Shown: positions 52,462 through 60,936 of the stretch, piece by piece
How the letters are laid out: each line of letters starts with the position of its first letter
Position numbering within the stretch: position 1 is the first letter of the stretch
Assembly (NCBI RefSeq): GCF_000330725.2
Contig: NZ_AMZY02000009.1
Coordinates: forward strand, 62,001 to 126,000
Length of the DNA stretch: 64,000 nucleotides
Reading direction: 5' to 3'
Source: Mariniradius saccharolyticus AK6
GTDB lineage: Bacteria > Bacteroidota > Bacteroidia > Cytophagales > Cyclobacteriaceae
Position numbers and translations under genes: made by a program
Notes under the pieces: model-generated
Database searches by the model: none
What the model was told of the DNA's origin: nothing
Seen by the model: the letters and a program-made list of their open reading frames with translations, nothing else

Positions 52462-52911
52462 ATGAACAGGTTTCGTTTAAGTTTCATGTGTAATTTCCTC
52501 GCATTGGGACTTCTTTTTACAAGTTCCTGCGTCACTTTCAGAAACATCGAAAACACCAGACCAAGGCTTGAGAAGCCGGAATCAAATGATGTCTTTGACC
52601 TCCGGCAGATTGAAAAATTGGAGCAGGAGGATATCATTTTGGTCACAACTTACCAGGCACAGCGCTACTATTTGATTTATCAAGAAACGGATGGGCAGCA
52701 TCTCAAAGGATTGTTGATGCGCGAACCGGTAACAAACGACCCTATTGCAGTGAAGGATCGCTACCAAATGCGGATTCCGGTCACCGAGATTAAGAAAGTC
52801 CAGATTCGAAAGTACAACTACATCTCGGGACTTGCATTGCCTACCGCGATCGTCATCTCTTTATATACCATGCTTGCTATTTCTCTTAGGAACTCAGAAC
52901 ACAACATGTAA
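52462..52911 (+). CDS. small lipoprotein, paralogue of the gene at 50155
   Basis: The 149-residue protein has a lipobox (TSSC), the core HLKGLLMREPVTNDPIAVKD and YQMRIPVTEIKKVQI, and a C-terminal hydrophobic helix (GLALPTAIVISLYTMLAI). EPVT, DRY and IP..EI appear in the same order as in the protein at 50155, so the two are paralogues. Function unknown. It ends 63 bp before the end of the ABC-type ATPase gene on the other strand. Confidence 0.75.
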   Translation: MNRFRLSFMCNFLALGLLFTSSCVTFRNIENTRPRLEKPESNDVFDLRQIEKLEQEDIILVTTYQAQRYYLIYQETDGQHLKGLLMREPVTNDPIAVKDRYQMRIPVTEIKKVQIRKYNYISGLALPTAIVISLYTMLAISLRNSEHNM

Positions 52912-52974
52912 TCAAAATGGGAGATGCCAACATTTGGCATGGGTTGAACAAAAAATCTTTCTGTTACTTTTTTA

Positions 52975-53760
52975 CTACAAATACCTCAAAAACGCCTCAG
53001 GGTTGTTCAAAAAGTTTTTCAGTATGGTGAAATGCTCCGTTTCTTCGTAGGAAACTCGATGTACAGTATCGTCAAATTGGAACAGTTGGGCCTTCGGAAG
53101 GCACATCAGGATAGGGGAGTGGGTCGCGATGATAAACTGGCAGCCCTCGTTTTCCGCCAGGTTTTTGATCAGGGAGAAAAGCGCAAGCTGCCGCTGTGGG
53201 GAAAGTGCCGCCTCCGGTTCGTCAATCAGGTAAATACCCTCGGACTGGAGTCTTCCCTGCAACACTTTCAAAAAGCCTTCGCCATGGGACACCTGTGTCA
53301 GGTCACCGTATCTCCTTTGAAGGGCTTCTTTTTGGCCATGCACGGCACCGACCGCCAACTTTAAACCTGTGCCACTCAGGCGCTTTTCAAAGTCCACGAT
53401 ATCGCCCTTCAGTTCTTGGTCTAGGCTGCGCAGGCGTTTTACGAAACCGAAATAATCCTCCGCTCGGAAAAAGAAGCCCCGGTAGGCACGGTTCCGCCAT
53501 GAAAGTTTGATGGAGTCGCTAAATGTTTGGAAACCCGCCAAGGTCTCATCGCTTTCCAAATCGGTACTTCCGATAGCGGGAAGATTGAGCTTAATGGCCA
53601 AGGCTTTCAAAAGTGTTGATTTCCCTGCGCCGTTCTCACCCACAAATACCGTGATCGGACTGTCAAAAACCATCCTACCCATCGTGCGGAAGGCGGGGAT
53701 GTTGTATGGAAATCGGCTTTCATCGCCCTTGTTTACCAAAATGCTTTCCAGGTAATACAT
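52975..53760 (-). CDS. ABC-type AAA ATPase (AAA_21-like)
   Basis: The ATG at 53760 gives 261 residues; an in-frame ATG ten codons upstream is possible. Walker A is GENGAGKSTLLKAL, the signature region is LTQVSHGEGFLK, Walker B is IYLIDEPEAALSP, and the switch is ATHSPIL. It has no membrane domain or Cys-rich insert, as in stand-alone ATPases of the AAA_21/AAA_23 group that often act in defence or repair. It lies 118 bp downstream of the ATP-grasp-like gene on the same strand and could belong to that operon, but the gap makes this uncertain. Confidence 0.85.
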   Translation of the reverse strand: MYYLESILVNKGDESRFPYNIPAFRTMGRMVFDSPITVFVGENGAGKSTLLKALAIKLNLPAIGSTDLESDETLAGFQTFSDSIKLSWRNRAYRGFFFRAEDYFGFVKRLRSLDQELKGDIVDFEKRLSGTGLKLAVGAVHGQKEALQRRYGDLTQVSHGEGFLKVLQGRLQSEGIYLIDEPEAALSPQRQLALFSLIKNLAENEGCQFIIATHSPILMCLPKAQLFQFDDTVHRVSYEETEHFTILKNFLNNPEAFLRYL

Positions 53761-53878
53761 CGATTTTTGGTTAGTGGGCATTAGGCCCATAAACGATTAC
53801 GGGCTTTCTAGCCAGATAGTTAGGATTGTTGGATTCCAATGCGTGATGGCAATTTTGCCTTTAATGTCGATCAGGAGG

Positions 53879-55075
53879 TTATTTTTCCTTCTCAAACAAG
53901 CCAATCGTACCGCCGACCCAATCCTTGTCCTTGTTGAACTTGACGCCGATCATTTCACCCCGGCTGAGACGGACCAGGTTGCCGATCAATGTGGGCTGAC
54001 TGTCTTTTTCAGGCCATACGCCCAATATTCTGACCTCAGCCTTCACACGACCTTCGGGTGCCTGAAGAATAGGCGCATAGTGTGCCTTGCGCTGAAGCAC
54101 ATAGAGGTCCTTTTCCTTGACGGCCTCGACATCGGATTTTTGAACGTGGAAAATCACGCCACTCCCGGAAAATGAAAACAGCGGCTTCAGTACGTAATTC
54201 TCCAAATCCTCGGGTATTTCTTGCAGGTCTGACAGCAGGGTGGTGTCATTGAAGTAGGGCCCCTTGAGGTAGGGCAGGATAAACTTGCTGATCCTTGTAA
54301 ACCAGTTAGGGTGTCCAGCCCACTCCACGTCAAGTTCTTCCAAAAACGAAAATTGCATCGGAAGGTCGGTCCTTGTCACCAATTCGTCGAAAATCACCCT
54401 GTTATAAATCCGCTTGATGTGGATTTCTTTTCCTGACGCATCTTTATAGTAAAGTTTTTTCCCATGCTTGATGATATCGGTGACACAAAGGAAGGGAATG
54501 CCGAGATCCCGCTTGCAATAGTAGAAATCGATTTTGGTGTTTTGTTTTTCGGGTTCTATTTCAAGCAAAACCACCTCTTCTGGGTTAAGCCCATTGAGGA
54601 CAGTCTCTTTGAATTTGTCGTAATAGCCTTTTGCATCCAACCCTCCGAGATAGGGGCTGAAATCCTCCAAAAAAGGGTAGGCCTTTTTGAGTTTTTCAAA
54701 CATGTTGAACTGGAAGTTGAACACGGACGGGAAGCCCTGTACTTCGATCAGCTTCGGGACGATCTCGCCATCTTCCTCGCATATCCCAAAATCAATTGCC
54801 AGGAATTGAGTATGGGCATCTTGGTTGGGTACGTTGAAGTTGACCTCGACAGCCTTTTCGGTGAGTGCATTGAAGTCAGGTCTTTGGATGAAGTCGATGA
54901 CCTGTTGGCAGCCTTCGAGCAATTGCTGCTTTAGCTTATCCGTGATAAACAGCGGTGTCTCTGCGATTCGAAAAGTGGGGAGATAGTCAAAATCTGCGGC
55001 AATATCATCCAAAAACGCTTGGTATTTCTCTTTGCTGAAAGCCTGATTGAAAAACTGGCGGTGCGGCTCTATCAT
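53879..55075 (-). CDS. ATP-grasp-like protein of unknown function (possible amide ligase)
   Basis: This 398-residue protein has a fold pattern recalling glutathionylspermidine synthase-type or circularly permuted ATP-grasp enzymes: FLAIDFGICEEDGEIVPKLI, then KRIYNRVIFDEL and KPLFSFSGSGVIF (likely nucleotide-binding loop), and WVGGTIGLF at the C-terminus. I cannot name the family with confidence. It lies 15 bp after the glutamine amidotransferase gene and is the last gene of the amide-ligase operon. A role in adding an amine or amino acid to the product of its neighbours is inferred from context. Confidence 0.7.
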   Translation of the reverse strand: MIEPHRQFFNQAFSKEKYQAFLDDIAADFDYLPTFRIAETPLFITDKLKQQLLEGCQQVIDFIQRPDFNALTEKAVEVNFNVPNQDAHTQFLAIDFGICEEDGEIVPKLIEVQGFPSVFNFQFNMFEKLKKAYPFLEDFSPYLGGLDAKGYYDKFKETVLNGLNPEEVVLLEIEPEKQNTKIDFYYCKRDLGIPFLCVTDIIKHGKKLYYKDASGKEIHIKRIYNRVIFDELVTRTDLPMQFSFLEELDVEWAGHPNWFTRISKFILPYLKGPYFNDTTLLSDLQEIPEDLENYVLKPLFSFSGSGVIFHVQKSDVEAVKEKDLYVLQRKAHYAPILQAPEGRVKAEVRILGVWPEKDSQPTLIGNLVRLSRGEMIGVKFNKDKDWVGGTIGLFEKEK

Positions 55076-55090
55076 AGCATCATGTTTCTT

Positions 55091-55915
55091 TCAAAGTAAA
55101 ACTTCATGTTGGGCGCGGATGGCCTGAATGGATTGGCGGAGGAAATTGGGAATCAGGGTCTCGTTGGTTTTGTAGATGGTATGCTCTTCGACGAGGTGTT
55201 CGAGCATATAGAGGTACTTTTGTTTCCCTTTCAGTTCAATGATCTCTTCGCGAACCTCGTGTTTCTTGAGGTGGTTGAGGAAGCCAACGGGGTCAGCCTC
55301 CGGATGGAATTGGGTGCCCACCATTTCAGGAGAAAATCGGATTGCCATGATGGCCCTCTCATAGGCCACATGGTCACGGATCTTTTCAAGAGCGATGATT
55401 TCCGCGCCGATTTCCTTGAAACGCTTTTCGTGGGGTTGCACGACCTGGTAGTCCCGTGAGTCAATCGCCCAAAAGGGATTGTCCAAGCCCTCAAAAAGTG
55501 GGTCTGACATTCCTTCTTCGGTCTTGTGTATCGTCATTACCCCAAATGAGGTCGATTTTCGTTTGCAGACTTCTGCAAAGCCAAAGTGCTGCACTGCCAT
55601 TTGGAAACTATGGCAAATGAACAGTACGTACTTTTTCCGTTCATTTTGTTGGTTCCAATTCCATATGCCATCGAGGAGTCCGTAGAATTTTTTGTCCCAA
55701 ATTCCATCGCCTTCCAAGGGATTTCCGGGACCTCCGGAGCAGATATATAGGTTGTAATCGTCCAGCGCGGGAACCTCAGCCCGCTGCCTCACATCAAAGA
55801 CATCCAGGCTAAGGTCGTTTGGAAACCTGCCAACGATGTCATGGATACAACGCATGCCTTGGTTTGCTTTGCCGTTGTACATGTCCAAGACTGCGACTTT
55901 GATCTTTTCATGCAT
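55091..55915 (-). CDS. class I glutamine amidotransferase-like protein
   Basis: The 274-residue protein has the class I amidotransferase nucleophile elbow VLFICHSFQM with catalytic Cys, GGPGNPLEGDG upstream and the His-Glu pair in GTQFHPEADP. These residues release ammonia from glutamine, or hydrolyse gamma-glutamyl amides in related hydrolases. It has an extra C-terminal helical tail of about 50 residues. It sits between GCS2 and the last ATP-grasp-like gene. No synthase partner of a standard pathway (GMP, CTP, TrpG-type) is adjacent. Confidence 0.88.
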   Translation of the reverse strand: MHEKIKVAVLDMYNGKANQGMRCIHDIVGRFPNDLSLDVFDVRQRAEVPALDDYNLYICSGGPGNPLEGDGIWDKKFYGLLDGIWNWNQQNERKKYVLFICHSFQMAVQHFGFAEVCKRKSTSFGVMTIHKTEEGMSDPLFEGLDNPFWAIDSRDYQVVQPHEKRFKEIGAEIIALEKIRDHVAYERAIMAIRFSPEMVGTQFHPEADPVGFLNHLKKHEVREEIIELKGKQKYLYMLEHLVEEHTIYKTNETLIPNFLRQSIQAIRAQHEVLL

Positions 55916-55942
55916 GGTTTCAATATTTGGGTGAGGCCGAAA

Positions 55943-55989
55943 GGTAATGCAAAATCGCTTGGCATTATCCGAATTGATTTTGCATTACC
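55943..55989. repeat. 14-bp inverted repeat between GCS2 and amidotransferase genes
   Basis: GGTAATGCAAAATC (55943-55956) and GATTTTGCATTACC (55976-55989) are perfect inverses around a 19-nt loop that contains a third related box, GGCATTATCC. On the plus strand a T run follows. In the operon it could be a regulator site, an attenuator or an mRNA-processing hairpin. Confidence 0.8.
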
Positions 55990-56010
55990 GTTTTTCCATT
56001 CTTAGCGGAT

Positions 56011-57123
56011 TCAGATTCCTTTTGTGAATTCTCCCACGATGAAATCCACCACCTTGGTCAAGTCATGACCACCATCCTCGAATACCTGAAGTTGCTTATC
56101 GGCGCCTGTTCCTGTTTTGAGGATTTGATGCACATAGTTGATTTCCTCGCGGCTTCCGAGTTCATCCACGACATCATCCACAAAATCCAAGAGTTCGATC
56201 ATCAGTTCCTTATAGGGTACCTCGGTTTTTTGTCCGAAATCAATCATCAATCCATCGGTACCATATCTTGCCGCACGGAATTTGTTTTCACGAATTAGGG
56301 CAATGCGGTAGATGTTGAAGCTGGTGTTCATCATGTGCATTTTGTACAATTTGGCAACAACGGCCTGAATCAATGCCACAATGCAAATCGTCTCGTCTAC
56401 CGTCAGACACATATCGCAAATCCTAAACTCGATGGTGCTGAAGAAAGGGTGCATCCGCAGGTCCCACCAGATCTTTTTTGGGTTGTCGATGCAATTGGTC
56501 TTGACCAAAGTCTCGAGGAAATTATCGTAGGATTGGACAGAATCGAAATACTCCGGCAGTCCTGTCCTCGGAAACTTCGCAAAGACGTGCGCGCGAAATG
56601 CTTTGAATCCCGTATTTCGCCCTTCCCAAAATGGGGAGTTGGTCGAAAGCGCATAGATATGTGGCAGGAAATAGCAGGCCTGGTTCATGATGTGAAGCGC
56701 AATTTCCCGGTTTTCGATACCCACATGTACGTGCAGGCCAAAAATCAAGTTGGACCGCGCGGTATCCTGAAGCTCCTTTACAATCATATGGTATCTGGGA
56801 TCATCCGTGATCGGTTGGTCCTGCCATTTGGAAAAGGGGTGTGTGCCCGAAGCGCCTACGACCAGGCCTTGTTCAGAGGCCAAATCCACAATTTTTCTCC
56901 TTAGGAAAGACACTTCTTTTCGCGCATCGGCCACAGTTTGGCAGATGTTGGTACCTACTTCCACCACGGATTGGTGCATTTCCGCTTTCACCTGCTCTTT
57001 GAGAAAGATCTTTGCGCCATCTACGATTTTTGACATGTGCGATCTCAAGTCCCGTGTGTTGGGATCAATGATTTGGTATTCTTCCTCCACCCCGAGGGTA
57101 AATACCGGCAATTTTCTTAGCAT
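56011..57123 (-). CDS. GCS2-type carboxylate-amine ligase
   Basis: The 370-residue protein belongs to the GCS2 family: FTLGVEEEYQIIDPNTRDL at the N-terminus (acidic metal ligands), QSVVEVGTNIC, VGASGTHPFSKW, FGLHVHVGIENRE and STIEFRICDMC. Members include YbdK, which has weak glutamate-cysteine ligase activity, and enzymes that link glutamate to other amines. It is expected to form a gamma-glutamyl-X compound using ATP. It starts 3 bp after the ATP-grasp gene, so translation is tightly coupled. Confidence 0.93.
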   Translation of the reverse strand: MLRKLPVFTLGVEEEYQIIDPNTRDLRSHMSKIVDGAKIFLKEQVKAEMHQSVVEVGTNICQTVADARKEVSFLRRKIVDLASEQGLVVGASGTHPFSKWQDQPITDDPRYHMIVKELQDTARSNLIFGLHVHVGIENREIALHIMNQACYFLPHIYALSTNSPFWEGRNTGFKAFRAHVFAKFPRTGLPEYFDSVQSYDNFLETLVKTNCIDNPKKIWWDLRMHPFFSTIEFRICDMCLTVDETICIVALIQAVVAKLYKMHMMNTSFNIYRIALIRENKFRAARYGTDGLMIDFGQKTEVPYKELMIELLDFVDDVVDELGSREEINYVHQILKTGTGADKQLQVFEDGGHDLTKVVDFIVGEFTKGI

Positions 57124-57126
57124 AGA

Positions 57127-58083
57127 TCAGAATCTTTTGGCGTCGGCAACTGCATCCTTCATGAACGTCCCCCAGGTAAGGTTGATTTTTCCTGGTTTTT
57201 GGGTTTTTGCATATGCAATGGCCATTTTAGCAGCTTCTTCCACTACCCAATCAAAATTGGCCTGACCTACTGAGTTGACGTCGGCATCCGGTGCTGGATT
57301 TCCAAAATCGATCGCATACGGGATTCCATCCCTGACGGCAAATTCCACGGTATTGAAGTCATATCCCAGACCTTGGCAAAGGGCGATTGCATACTCCTTA
57401 ACCTTCGCCAGCAGTTTCTTCGAGGCAGGTGGTCGGTTGACGACGTAGCGCAGATGATGTGGATTCCTGGGTTCGTACTCCATGATGCGTACGGCTTTTC
57501 CGCCCAAGCAATACACCCGGAAGTATTCGTCAAATACGATTTCCTCCTGAAGCAACATGACCAACTGGCCGGTTTCCCTGTGTTTCTGGAAAAACTCCTC
57601 CTTATTTTCCAGCCTATAGACATTTTTCCATCCACCTCCGGCATAGGGCTTCATGTAGGCGGGGAATTTCACATAGTCGAAAATTCCCTGCCAATCCAAT
57701 GGCATTTTGAGGTTTCGAAATGACTTTGCGGTGGTATCGGTTGGATGTTCCGCGGAAGGGAGAATCACGGTATTCGGCAGAGGGACACCAAGCTTGTCCG
57801 CAAGGCAATTGTTGAAGAACTTGTCGTCCGCGCTCCACCAGAAGGGGTTGTTGATGACCGCTGTCCCTGTCAGGGCTGCGTTTTTCAGGTATGCCCTGTA
57901 AAAGGGTACATCCTGCGAAATCCTATCAATGATGACCGCGTACTCGGTCAGTTGGTTTTGGATGACTTTGTCGATCGACACAGGCTCGGCGATGATGCCT
58001 TTTTCTTTCTTTTCATTGACCCGTTCCACGAAAGCATGGGGAAAAGTGTCTTCCATGCCAAAAAGGATTCCGATTTTTTTCAT
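57127..58083 (-). CDS. ATP-grasp ligase
   Basis: The 318-residue protein has ATP-grasp features: PAYMKPYAGGGWKNVY (nucleotide-binding loop), LLQEEIVFDEYFRVY (central sheet with acidic residues) and TVEFAVRDGIPYAIDFGNPA, where Glu, Asp and Asn would bind Mg2+. The type resembles D-alanine-D-alanine ligase or RimK enzymes. It should activate a carboxylate and join it to an amine. Position between the esterase gene and GCS2 suggests that it extends or caps the gamma-glutamyl product. Confidence 0.9.
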   Translation of the reverse strand: MKKIGILFGMEDTFPHAFVERVNEKKEKGIIAEPVSIDKVIQNQLTEYAVIIDRISQDVPFYRAYLKNAALTGTAVINNPFWWSADDKFFNNCLADKLGVPLPNTVILPSAEHPTDTTAKSFRNLKMPLDWQGIFDYVKFPAYMKPYAGGGWKNVYRLENKEEFFQKHRETGQLVMLLQEEIVFDEYFRVYCLGGKAVRIMEYEPRNPHHLRYVVNRPPASKKLLAKVKEYAIALCQGLGYDFNTVEFAVRDGIPYAIDFGNPAPDADVNSVGQANFDWVVEEAAKMAIAYAKTQKPGKINLTWGTFMKDAVADAKRF

Positions 58084-58099
58084 AAATGGTGGTATTTAG

Positions 58100-58813
58100 T
58101 TAATTGAATTTGATTCGTGACAAATAATGGGGGAACATTTCCTTCCAAAGCGGCCAATCATGGTGGCGGTCTTTGCGCGCATCCAGCCAATGTGGTACCC
58201 TTTTTCCTTCGAGTACATCGCTTAACTTGATGTTGGCATCGAAGCAGATGTCCCAATTGGACGTACCGAGCACGATGTCCATTTGCCAAAGTGCAGGATT
58301 GTGCAGGCCGGGTAAAAACTCCAATGGGGAATTGTAGTAAATGTCGCCGTGATTGTAGCCATCCATGAAATTGCGTATTTCGAAAGCCCCGGACATCGAA
58401 AACATGTGGCTCACCACATCCGGATGTCTGAAAGCGAATGTCGCAGCATGATATCCCCCAAAACTACAACCCGCCATCACCACTTTGCCGACGGCGGTGT
58501 GATGCCGGACTTTTTCCACTACATCATTTAGGATAAAGTGGTCGTAGGCGATGTGGTTTTGGATACGCTGGTGAGGATGGACATGCTTGTTGTAGAAACT
58601 GTTTCGGTCATTGCTTTCCGGACAGTAAATCTGGATCAGCCCCTGCTCGATAAACCAGTGGGCGGACCCAATGAGACCCATATCCTTGTTTTCGTGAAAG
58701 GAGCCCATCGATGTGGGATACAACACGACGGGATACCCTCTGTGGCCAAAAACAAGCATTTGCACATCCCGATGCAAATGCGGGGAATACCACTTGAAAT
58801 ATTCTTCTTTCAT
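58100..58813 (-). CDS. esterase D/antigen 85-like alpha/beta hydrolase
   Basis: The ATG at 58813 gives 237 residues. The nucleophile elbow reads MAGCSFGGYHA (GxSxG; catalytic Ser). The opening WYSPHLHRDVQMLVFGH and the His-rich C-terminus are typical of esterase family proteins. The final His of the triad is likely in KDRHHDWPLW. No signal peptide, so cytoplasmic. It is the first gene of the operon with two ligases, an amidotransferase and a GCS2 protein, and could cleave or activate an ester or amide intermediate. A 7-bp palindrome (CCTAAAA/TTTTAGG, 58874-58889) lies upstream. Confidence 0.88.
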   Translation of the reverse strand: MKEEYFKWYSPHLHRDVQMLVFGHRGYPVVLYPTSMGSFHENKDMGLIGSAHWFIEQGLIQIYCPESNDRNSFYNKHVHPHQRIQNHIAYDHFILNDVVEKVRHHTAVGKVVMAGCSFGGYHAATFAFRHPDVVSHMFSMSGAFEIRNFMDGYNHGDIYYNSPLEFLPGLHNPALWQMDIVLGTSNWDICFDANIKLSDVLEGKRVPHWLDARKDRHHDWPLWKEMFPHYLSRIKFN

Positions 58814-59018
58814 AAAATTGGATCGTCTATTCCTACTAAAAATAGCCCCCTTTTCAGGATTCACAAAAAAAATCCTAAAACATTTTAGGCGTTTGGGTAA
58901 ATCCGGACAGAAATATTGAACGTGGTTTTGGTAATCGATGGATTTCGAATTCAGTGAGAAATAGTTTCATCACTGAATGGGTGATTTTACTGGAAATCAG
59001 TGCTAAATTATCACGGCA

Positions 59019-59504
59019 TTACTTGAGGAAGCGTCCTTTGATCGACCCGGCAATCAAGATTGAGAATGTGACTCCCACTATCACCCATTTTGCAGAGGTT
59101 AAGAGGCTCGCCCTTTCGACGTCGGAATCTGAGAGCTGGGGAAAAGTATCCACCAAGGTAAGAATTGATAGGTTTTCATCGATATCGAGCAACATCACCA
59201 AAACCGGAAATATCAAAATCCACCTTTTTCCCCAGACCCTCAGCAGCAGCAGGGAGAGAAATCCACCATAAACAAATGGATAAATCATGTCCGTGACCAA
59301 AAGGCCAAATCTATACTTTGGAAGTATTGTTGCGCCTAACTCATCCAAAACCTCAAAAGCTTCCTTCGTGTCGTAGCCAAACTTGAGGTCAAGTGGGATT
59401 TTTCCCTCAGTACCTAATGGAAGCAGCCATAGGTTGAAAACCAGTACCAATACGCCCAAAATCGCCAAAACCTTGTTTTGACTGTTCTTTAAAAATGAAT
59501 TCAT
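59019..59504 (-). CDS. hypothetical integral membrane protein
   Basis: The ATG at 59504 gives 161 residues with four hydrophobic segments (VLAILGVLVLVFNLWLLPLG, LLVTDMIYPFVYGGFLSLLL, RWILIFPVLVMLLDI, WVIVGVTFSILIAGSI). The start overlaps the stop of the carbonic anhydrase-like gene by 4 bp (ATGA), so it is the second gene of a two-gene operon. No family was recognised. Confidence 0.75.
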   Translation of the reverse strand: MNSFLKNSQNKVLAILGVLVLVFNLWLLPLGTEGKIPLDLKFGYDTKEAFEVLDELGATILPKYRFGLLVTDMIYPFVYGGFLSLLLLRVWGKRWILIFPVLVMLLDIDENLSILTLVDTFPQLSDSDVERASLLTSAKWVIVGVTFSILIAGSIKGRFLK

Positions 59505-60022
59505 TCGTCCTCGGATTTGAACCATTCGGCATACATGGGGTAATTTCGCGCTGTCCGTTGGATGACTTCAAGCATCTCAGGTCCTGTTTCTTTTACTTTC
59601 CTGGCCGGCATTCCTGCGTAAATTGAGTTGGCTTCGACCACCGTCCCTGACAGCACAACGGCACCGGCTGCAATGACAGCGCCCGAATGAACTACCGCAT
59701 TGTCCATGACAATTGCCCCCATTCCAATCAATACATTATCATGAATCGTACAGCCATGGACGATGGCATTGTGTGCAATGGAGACTTTGTTACCGATATA
59801 CGTTCCGGCTTTTTGGTAGGTACAATGAATGACTGCGCCATCTTGGATATTGGTGTCGTTTCCGATCCGGATTTGGTGGACGTCACCGCGGACGACGGCG
59901 TTGAACCAGACGGTGCAATTCTCGCCCATGATAACATCACCAACGACTGTCGCATTTTCAGCAAGCCAGCAATTTTCTCCAAATCTAGGCTTGAATCCCC
60001 TTACACTTTTTATGAGCGCCAT
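59501..60022 (-). CDS. gamma-carbonic anhydrase family protein
   Basis: The ATG at 60022 gives 173 residues. The left-handed beta-helix hexapeptide repeats are visible (ENATVVGDVIMGENCTVW, IGNDTNIQDGAVIH, VSIAHNAIVHGCTIHDN, IGMGAIVMDNAVV), with metal-ligand His in DGAVIHC, IAHNAIVHG. Members bind zinc and may hydrate CO2, though many have unknown substrates. It is the first gene of a two-gene unit and is divergent from the YceI lipoprotein. Confidence 0.93.
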   Translation of the reverse strand: MALIKSVRGFKPRFGENCWLAENATVVGDVIMGENCTVWFNAVVRGDVHQIRIGNDTNIQDGAVIHCTYQKAGTYIGNKVSIAHNAIVHGCTIHDNVLIGMGAIVMDNAVVHSGAVIAAGAVVLSGTVVEANSIYAGMPARKVKETGPEMLEVIQRTARNYPMYAEWFKSEDE

Positions 60023-60149
60023 TTTCCTCGGATATGGTTTTTCTTTCTCTTCAAAAATATTCTTTTTTTTTCTGCACCGTGAACTTTTTTTAAGCAAATC
60101 AGTTTACGTGTATATACATTTAATGTCGAAACCAAACAAACCAAACATT

Positions 60150-60869
60150 ATGAACTTAGTAAAAAGAACAGGCTTATTTGTCGCATTTACGTTCTTGGTG
60201 CTTTCATGCAGCAAGCCCGGCGAGACAGTAGAAACAAGCGAAGCACAGGAAGTTGCAGAAGCAGAAGGAGCAACTTTGACCGTTGACCCAGCTACAAGCA
60301 AGATCAACTGGACAGGATACAAGCCTACCGGTAAGCATTTTGGCTACATTCCAGCGGTTTCTGGAGAAGTAATGGTCAAGGAAAATGAGTTGACCGGAGC
60401 GAAATTCGTTTTCGATATCACGGGTTTGAAAATCCAGGACATGGAAGAGACCAATGAATTCTACGGAAAACTGTGGGGCCACTTGCAATCTCCTGATTTC
60501 TTTGACGCTGCCAACCATCCACAGGCAGTGTTTGAAGTTACCGGTGTAGAACCTTTTGGTGTTGCGGCTATTCAGGACCTGACTCAGTTCCCATCAGCAA
60601 ACACGCCTCAGAAAGATTCAGAAATTGCTCCTGCCAATCCTACCCATTGGATCTCTGGCAACTTGACAATGCGTGGTACAACCAAAAACATCAAGTTTCC
60701 TGCTGCGGTGACTATCACTGAAGGCAAAGTTTCTGCTAAGGCCGGATTCAACATCGATAGAACCGCTTGGGGATTGTCTTACGGAGATGAAAGTGCCGCT
60801 GTTGACAAAGCTAAAGACCAATTTATCTACAATACTGTAAGCGTTGGTTTTGAGATTACAACCAATTGA
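60150..60869 (+). CDS. YceI family lipoprotein
   Basis: The ATG at 60150 gives 239 residues with a lipobox (LVLSC) and an acidic linker. The YceI domain is clear: TVDPATSKINWTGYKPTGKHFGY, FVFDITGLKIQDM, WGHLQSPDFFDAANHPQAVF and LTMRGTTKNIKFP. YceI proteins bind polyisoprenoids or amphiphilic compounds in a beta-barrel; here the lipid anchor places it on a membrane. The upstream in-frame ATG at 60123 would spoil the signal and was rejected. Ends at a terminator. Confidence 0.93.
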   Translation: MNLVKRTGLFVAFTFLVLSCSKPGETVETSEAQEVAEAEGATLTVDPATSKINWTGYKPTGKHFGYIPAVSGEVMVKENELTGAKFVFDITGLKIQDMEETNEFYGKLWGHLQSPDFFDAANHPQAVFEVTGVEPFGVAAIQDLTQFPSANTPQKDSEIAPANPTHWISGNLTMRGTTKNIKFPAAVTITEGKVSAKAGFNIDRTAWGLSYGDESAAVDKAKDQFIYNTVSVGFEITTN

Positions 60870-60892
60870 TTCAGATCGTTAAACCAGTTGGA

Positions 60893-60925
60893 AGTAGGGG
60901 TGACTTTCGGGTCACCCTTTTTTTT
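60893..60925 (+). terminator. intrinsic terminator after the YceI gene
   Basis: A 7-bp stem GGGTGAC (60898-60904) and GTCACCC (60911-60917) with loop TTTCGG is followed by eight T. It ends the YceI transcript, yet the pabB start codon lies only 12 bp past the T run. Confidence 0.92.
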
Positions 60926-60936
60926 ATTTTTACTGC

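Noticed and set aside
59829-60149. N-terminal extension of the YceI protein
   Set aside because: The upstream part is antisense to the carbonic anhydrase gene, and the lipoprotein signal begins at the ATG at 60150.
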